19,957 nt of DNA from UBA7328 sp002471345 (GTDB taxonomy: Bacteria; Bacteroidota; Bacteroidia; Chitinophagales; Saprospiraceae). The position numbers and the translations under genes are program-made. Location of the stretch: assembly GCA_964011275.1 (NCBI GenBank), contig CAXGOB010000085.1:1-19957 (forward strand), read 5' to 3'. How positions within the stretch are numbered: the stretch's first letter is position 1; the number at the start of each line of letters is the position of its first letter. The notes under the pieces were generated by a model that saw only the letters and a list, made by a program, of their open reading frames with translations, was not told the origin of the DNA and made no database searches. Below are positions 16,142 to 19,957 of the stretch, piece after piece.

Positions 16142-16834
16142 TTAGTTTAAGCTTTTTGGATCAACATATATTCCAGGGCTCATTGTCGAAGCCACGGATA
16201 CAGATTTAAGGTAGGTTCCTTTTGAGCTAGAAGGTTTCATCTTATTTAAAATAGAAACCAACTCAACAACATTCTCTGTAAGTTTCTCTGCTGTAAAACT
16301 CACCCTACCTACAGGAGAATGAATAATCCCAAACTTGTCAACTCTGAAAGCTACCTTACCACCTTTCACATCTTGAACAGCTGCTCCTACATTTGGAGTT
16401 ACAGTACCTGACTTCGGGTTTGGCATTAATCCTCTAGGTCCTAAAACACGACCAATTTTACCAACTTGAGCCATTACACTAGGAGAGGCGATAATTACAT
16501 CTACATCAGTCCATCCTTTTTGAATCTTTTCTATGTACTCTGCAAGACCTACATAATCAGCACCTGCATCCTTTGCTTCTTGCTCCTTATCTGGAGTACA
16601 AAGAACAAGCACTTTTTTGGTCTTTCCAGTACCATTTGGAAGTGTAACGGTACCTCTAATAGCCTGATCGGCTTTCTTTGGGTCCACACCAAGGTGAACA
16701 TGAATATCAACTGATGCATCAAATTTTGTACAGTTGACTTCTTTCACAAGGGCCATTGCCTCAGCTACTGGGTATAATTTGCCCTCTTCTAGCTTTGCTT
16801 CCGCCTCTTTACGTTTTCTAGTAAGTTTTGCCAT
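16142..16834 (-). CDS. rplA: Ribosomal protein L1
   Basis: A 230-residue L1, which binds 23S rRNA helices 76-78 to form the mobile L1 stalk and helps release E-site tRNA. The family signature IGRVLGPRGLMPNPKSGTVT is present in the middle of domain II. The N-terminal MAKLTRKRK and the C-terminal SSSKGTYLKSVSVASTMSPG (rRNA-binding domain I) are intact. Length and start agree with homologues. In other bacteria, L1 also represses its own operon by binding the mRNA. A weak hairpin lies in the 62-base rplK-rplA gap, but its resemblance to an L1 site was not established. rplJ follows after 6 bases. Confidence 0.98.
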   Translation of the reverse strand: MAKLTRKRKEAEAKLEEGKLYPVAEAMALVKEVNCTKFDASVDIHVHLGVDPKKADQAIRGTVTLPNGTGKTKKVLVLCTPDKEQEAKDAGADYVGLAEYIEKIQKGWTDVDVIIASPSVMAQVGKIGRVLGPRGLMPNPKSGTVTPNVGAAVQDVKGGKVAFRVDKFGIIHSPVGRVSFTAEKLTENVVELVSILNKMKPSSSKGTYLKSVSVASTMSPGIYVDPKSLN

Positions 16835-16857
16835 ATTATTAATTTAAAGGTATTAGC

Positions 16858-16876
16858 GCTCAACTTGTAGATGAGC
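16858..16876 (-). promoter_or_regulatory. Weak hairpin in rplK-rplA gap, tentative L1 target
   Basis: In the mRNA, GCUCA (16876-16872) can pair with UGAGC (16862-16858) around a 9-base loop, flanked by GGGA before it and GCUAA after it. It lies in the longest gap of the rplKAJL stretch before rplL. A structure here could bind L1 for translational feedback, but a 5-bp stem is weak evidence. Confidence 0.2.
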
Positions 16877-16896
16877 TCCCTGGTTATAATTTACTT

Positions 16897-17352
16897 CTAT
16901 TCAGCTTCTGCTCCTATCCAAGGTGCATTCCCAGTAATGGTAATACCTGCACTTCTTGCAGTTCCAGCTACCATCTTCATTGCTGATTCTATTGAAAAAG
17001 CATTTAAATCTGGCATTTTAATCTCAGCTATCTCTCTCACTTGATCCCAAGTTACTTTTCCAACTTTAATCCTATTTGACTCTGCTGATCCACTTTTCAA
17101 TTTAGCAGCTTCTAGCAACTGAATCGCAGCAGGAGAAGTCTTAATTACAAAATCAAAAGATTTGTCCTTATATACCGTGATTACTACTGGCAACAATTTA
17201 CCTTGGCTCTCTTGGCTTTTTGCATTAAATCTTTTGCAAAACTCCATTATATTAAGCCCTTTTGCACCTAGTGCAGGTCCAACAGGAGGTGCTGGATTAG
17301 CTTGCCCTCCTTTTACTTGCAATTTTACGAATCCTTCGATTTCTTTTGCCAT
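16897..17352 (-). CDS. rplK: Ribosomal protein L11
   Basis: A 151-residue L11, part of the GTPase-associated centre with L10 and L12. The N-terminal domain has the proline-rich thiostrepton-region motif GGQANPAPPVGPALGAKGLN and the nearby IMEFCKRFNAKS. The C-terminal rRNA-binding domain contains TSPAAIQLLEAAKLKSGS and ends in MKMVAGTARSAGITI. The protein is about ten residues longer than the E. coli one because of the acidic tail WIGAEAE. It starts 9 bases after nusG. The rplA start lies 62 bases downstream. Confidence 0.98.
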   Translation of the reverse strand: MAKEIEGFVKLQVKGGQANPAPPVGPALGAKGLNIMEFCKRFNAKSQESQGKLLPVVITVYKDKSFDFVIKTSPAAIQLLEAAKLKSGSAESNRIKVGKVTWDQVREIAEIKMPDLNAFSIESAMKMVAGTARSAGITITGNAPWIGAEAE

Positions 17353-17361
17353 ATCTTCTTA

Positions 17362-17910
17362 TTAAGACTGTTTTTCTACTTGCATAAAATTCAACTCCAC
17401 CTCAGTTCCTCTACCAAATATTTTAACTATAACTTTTAATTTCTTTTTCTCTTCGTTTACCTCCTTAATATCACCCAAAAATTCATTGAAAGGTCCATCA
17501 ACTATCTTAACTGATTCACCTACAATAAATGGTTCTATAAGCGATTCTCCTACTTCTTGGGACTCATCTACTTTACCTAACATCCTATTAGCCTCCGATT
17601 CTTGCATCGGAATAGGTTTCATCTTTCCTAAGAAATGAATCACATTGGGAATATTGGCAATACCTTGAACCATTTCTGAAGAGAATCTTTTAGAATCCGC
17701 CTCAACAAGAATATATCCTGGAAGAATGTTTCTTTCGAGAATTACTTTCTTACCATTCCTAATCTTGTAAACTTTTTCTGATGGTACAATTACTTTAGTA
17801 ACTACCTCCCCCCATTTGGATCTTTGTATCTCCAATTCAATTCTCTCTTTGATCTTTCTCTCTTTACCGCTTATCACACGAAGAGAATACCATCTTGTAT
17901 TTTCTGACAT
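17362..17910 (-). CDS. nusG: Transcription termination/antitermination factor NusG
   Basis: A 182-residue NusG, which rides on RNA polymerase, increases processivity and links it to Rho or the ribosome. The NGN domain covers about 1-115, with RWYSLRVISGKERKIKERIE at its start and NILPGYILVEA near the centre. The KOW domain follows, with VGESVKIVDGPFNEFLGDI and the closing VELNFMQVEK. Length is typical. It lies 11 bases after secE and 9 bases before rplK, so it is translated within one operon with both. Start ATG at 17910. Confidence 0.98.
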   Translation of the reverse strand: MSENTRWYSLRVISGKERKIKERIELEIQRSKWGEVVTKVIVPSEKVYKIRNGKKVILERNILPGYILVEADSKRFSSEMVQGIANIPNVIHFLGKMKPIPMQESEANRMLGKVDESQEVGESLIEPFIVGESVKIVDGPFNEFLGDIKEVNEEKKKLKVIVKIFGRGTEVELNFMQVEKQS

Positions 17911-17921
17911 TAGTGTTTAAA

Positions 17922-18116
17922 TTAAGCTCCAAGGCCATAGACAACATCAAGCAAATTACTTGCTACACCATCCATTAAGAAAATAATCAGTGCTATTATC
18001 ACACTTCCTACTAGTACTACTTTTGTGCTACTTAATAGTGCTGGCAAGCTAGGCCATGTCACTTTGTGCACTAACTCGTTATAGCTTTCCTTTAAATTCC
18101 CTATTAGAGATTCCAT
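17922..18116 (-). CDS. secE: Preprotein translocase subunit SecE
   Basis: A 64-residue SecE, the small essential membrane subunit of the SecYEG channel. It has the short amphipathic region ESYNELVHKVTWPSLPALL, including the conserved KVTWP motif, followed by one membrane helix (about 33-55, VVLVGSVIIALIIFLMDGV). The single-helix form is the usual one outside Enterobacteria. The open frame extends upstream to 18182, but that extension runs into the tRNA-Trp gene (18156-18228), so the ATG at 18116, giving MESLIGN, is the correct start. nusG follows 11 bases after the stop. Confidence 0.95.
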   Translation of the reverse strand: MESLIGNLKESYNELVHKVTWPSLPALLSSTKVVLVGSVIIALIIFLMDGVASNLLDVVYGLGA

Positions 18117-18155
18117 GTTGCAATTTTCTTTTTTACACCGTTTACTGGCATTATG

Positions 18156-18228
18156 CAGGAGAGACAGGTCTCGAACCTGCAACCCTCGGTTTTGGAGACC
18201 GATGCTCTACCAATTGAGCCACTCTCCT
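18156..18228 (-). tRNA. tRNA-Trp (anticodon CCA)
   Basis: A 73-base cloverleaf on the minus strand. The acceptor stem AGGAGAG/CTCTCCT has discriminator G; the D arm is GCTC/GAGC; the anticodon stem TCGGT/ACCGA has loop CTCCAAA (anticodon at 18193-18195); the T arm GCAGG/CCTGT carries TTCGAGA. The 3' CCA is not encoded. It sits between tuf and secE, a common position for this tRNA. Confidence 0.97.
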
Positions 18229-18275
18229 GTTTCAATGTTTTTTATCAAGCTCTTTTGCCCAAAAATTAAATGACA

Positions 18276-18312
18276 AATAAGCGGCTCACGTTTTTCAACG
18301 TGACCGCTTATT
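18276..18312 (-). terminator. Terminator hairpin after tuf
   Basis: AATAAGCGG-C-T-CACGTT (18276-18292) pairs with AACGTG-A-CCGCTTATT (18297-18312), giving a 16-bp stem with a single bulged C and loop TTTC. It lies 38 bases after the tuf stop on the minus strand. The minus-strand tail (TTATTTGTCATTTAATTTTT) is only moderately T-rich, so some read-through into tRNA-Trp and secE is likely. Confidence 0.75.
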
Positions 18313-18350
18313 TTTCATTATATCTGTATACTGAGAAAAATTCTCAGTTC

Positions 18351-19547
18351 TTATGCTATGATTTCAGTAACCTGACCCGCACCTACTGTTCTTCCACCTT
18401 CTCTAATCGCAAATCTCAATCCTTTCTCCATTGCAATAGGATTAATAAGCTTTACTTCTAGAGCAACATTATCCCCAGGCATAACCATTTCTACTCCTCC
18501 AGGAAGAGTAACATCACCCGTTACATCTGTCGTTCTGAAATAAAACTGTGGTCTATAGCCATTAAAGAAAGGAGTGTGTCTTCCTCCTTCGTCTTTTCCA
18601 AGAACATACACCTCGCACTTAAAGTGAGAGTGAGGAGTAACTGAACCTGGCTTTACAATAACCATCCCCCTCTTAATGTCAGTTTTCTCAATACCTCTTA
18701 AAAGTAGACCTGCATTATCACCAGCCTCACCTCTTTCCAATATCTTTCTAAACATCTCAACTCCTGTGATAGTAGACGTAAGTGGCTTTTCATCAGCCGA
18801 CATCATACCTACAATCTCAACTCCATCTCCTGAATTGATAACACCTCTCTCTATTCTTCCTGTAGCTACAGTTCCTCTACCTGTAATAGAAAATACATCC
18901 TCTACAGGCATCAAGAAATCCTTATCTACTTCTCTTACTGGCTCAGGAATGTCAGCATCTACAGCTGCCATTAATGCCATAATTTGATCTTTAGCTCCTT
19001 GATCACCTTCTAATGCTTTCAAAGCAGAACCTTGAATCACAGATGAGCCATCACCATCAAATTCATATTGATCTAATAGCTCTCTTACTTCCATTTCAAC
19101 TAACTCTAACATCTCCTCATCATCAACTAAATCAACCTTATTCATGAAGACTACAATCTTTGGAACACCAACCTGACGACACAATAAGATGTGCTCTCTT
19201 GTTTGAGGCATAGGACCATCAGTAGCAGCTACTACTAGAATAGCTCCATCCATCTGGGCTGCACCCGTAACCATGTTCTTTACGTAATCCGCGTGACCAG
19301 GACAATCAACGTGAGCGTAGTGACGATTTTCAGTTTCGTATTCTACATGAGCTGTATTAATTGTAATACCTCTTTCTTTTTCCTCTGGTGCTGCATCAAT
19401 CGAATCATATCCTTTAGATTCTGCAAGACCTGCTTCTGCTAATACACTTGTGATTGCAGCAGTTAAAGTTGTTTTACCATGGTCAACGTGACCGATTGTA
19501 CCAATATTAACGTGAGGTTTCGTCCTTTGAAACGTTTCCTTGGCCAT
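18351..19547 (-). CDS. tuf: Elongation factor Tu
   Basis: A 398-residue EF-Tu, the GTPase that delivers aminoacyl-tRNA to the ribosome. The G1 loop GHVDHGKT is at 19-26, switch I has RGITIN (59-64), G3 DCPGH is at 81-85 with catalytic H85, and G4 NKVD is at 136-139. Domains II and III follow, with GRIERGVINSGD and FRTTDVTGDVTLPGG. The start ATG at 19547 gives MAKETFQR. A -7-like promoter element lies in the 176-base gap to tRNA-Thr. The gene is flanked by tRNA-Thr upstream and tRNA-Trp downstream. Only one tuf copy is visible here; whether another exists elsewhere is unknown. Confidence 0.99.
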   Translation of the reverse strand: MAKETFQRTKPHVNIGTIGHVDHGKTTLTAAITSVLAEAGLAESKGYDSIDAAPEEKERGITINTAHVEYETENRHYAHVDCPGHADYVKNMVTGAAQMDGAILVVAATDGPMPQTREHILLCRQVGVPKIVVFMNKVDLVDDEEMLELVEMEVRELLDQYEFDGDGSSVIQGSALKALEGDQGAKDQIMALMAAVDADIPEPVREVDKDFLMPVEDVFSITGRGTVATGRIERGVINSGDGVEIVGMMSADEKPLTSTITGVEMFRKILERGEAGDNAGLLLRGIEKTDIKRGMVIVKPGSVTPHSHFKCEVYVLGKDEGGRHTPFFNGYRPQFYFRTTDVTGDVTLPGGVEMVMPGDNVALEVKLINPIAMEKGLRFAIREGGRTVGAGQVTEIIA

Positions 19548-19616
19548 TTTGAATAATTTTAAATTTAGTTTATCAAATAAATTAGCTAATTGCTATCCTT
19601 TTCTTAAATCGGAGCA

Positions 19617-19624
19617 CAAAACTA
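19617..19624 (-). promoter_or_regulatory. Bacteroidota-type -7 element upstream of tuf
   Basis: The minus strand reads TAGTTTTG, an exact TAnnTTTG match, about 70 bases before the tuf ATG. Transcription would start near 19610. No clean TTG was found at the -33 position. This would give tuf its own promoter in addition to read-through from the tRNA genes. Confidence 0.45.
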
Positions 19625-19723
19625 CGATCTTTGTCCATCGAAATCCATTACTCTTAAACTTTTCTGTAAAAGCTTAGTCTCCTCTTCTTCATCAGTGCTC
19701 TTTAGCGATGAAAGTATTGTTTG

Positions 19724-19795
<72 letters not shown>

Positions 19796-19880
19796 TAGTT
19801 TCAGGGTGGCAGTAATGATCATAACATTTGATCACGAATCCCTTTCAATTTTTCATTTTTGATTTATCAGAAATAAATTG

Positions 19881-19953
19881 AGCGGGAGACGAGACTCGAA
19901 CCCGCGACCCTCAGCTTGGAAGGCTGATGCTCTACCAACTGAGCTACTCCCGC
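19881..19953 (-). tRNA. tRNA-Gly (anticodon UCC)
   Basis: A 73-base cloverleaf on the minus strand. The acceptor stem GCGGGAG/CTCCCGC has discriminator U; the D arm is GCTC/GAGC; the anticodon stem TCAGC/GCTGA has loop CTTCCAA (anticodon at 19918-19920); the T arm GCGGG/CTCGT (one G-T pair) carries TTCGAGT. The 3' CCA is not encoded. It lies 85 bases before tRNA-Thr, equivalent to glyT of E. coli. Upstream tRNAs of the cluster, if any, are outside the window. Confidence 0.97.
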
Positions 19954-19957
19954 AAAA

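Noticed and set aside
18117..18182. N-terminal extension of secE by 22 codons.
   Set aside because: It overlaps the 3' part of tRNA-Trp and adds residues not found in SecE proteins; the ATG at 18116 gives a normal SecE.
19816..19834. Two TGATCA palindromes, 7 bases apart, in the spacer between tRNA-Gly and tRNA-Thr.
   Set aside because: Short self-complementary hexamers in AT-rich DNA are expected by chance, and tRNA processing gives no need for an operator here.

Overview
This window is a mostly core, housekeeping segment of an AT-rich bacterial chromosome, most likely from the Bacteroidota and probably from the Cytophagales side of that phylum. The evidence is as follows. Start codons are preceded by A/T-rich sequence instead of Shine-Dalgarno boxes. 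There are two matches to the Bacteroidota -7 promoter element TAnnTTTG. A LolA-like gene lies near ftsK. There is a small RRM protein with a glycine/arginine-rich tail. The RpoB/RpoC proteins look Bacteroidota-like. The genus cannot be fixed from sequence reading alone.

Layout. Positions 1-271 hold a possible terminator hairpin and a plus-strand reading frame broken by a stop, perhaps the worn end of a gene. Positions 277-6235 are a minus-strand block: a predicted lipoprotein amidase of the peptide-amidase type, a LolA-like periplasmic carrier, an RRM RNA-binding protein, a DoxX-family membrane protein and the DNA translocase FtsK. FtsK is divergent from a small plus-strand rhodanese gene (6459-6782). 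That gene converges, over a shared terminator, with the large minus-strand transcription/translation cluster.

Read in its direction of transcription (right to left), the cluster is tRNA-Gly(UCC), tRNA-Thr(GGU), tuf, tRNA-Trp(CCA), secE, nusG, rplK, rplA, rplJ, rplL, rpoB, rpoC. This is one of the most conserved gene orders in bacteria. It supplies EF-Tu and two tRNAs for elongation, a SecYEG subunit, the NusG elongation factor, the L1/L11/L10/L12 stalk proteins, and the beta and beta-prime subunits of RNA polymerase. All reading frames look intact with the expected catalytic motifs.

No mobile element, CRISPR array, defence system or biosynthetic cluster was seen, and I find no evidence for an undescribed multi-gene system. 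The observations most worth checking are regulatory: three U7 tracts directly before the RRM protein start codon; two consecutive perfect hairpins between rplL and rpoB, with a T tract on the 'wrong' strand for the operon; the very short rplA-rplJ gap, which leaves no space for a classical L10 leader; and a long imperfect inverted repeat between ftsK and the rhodanese gene.
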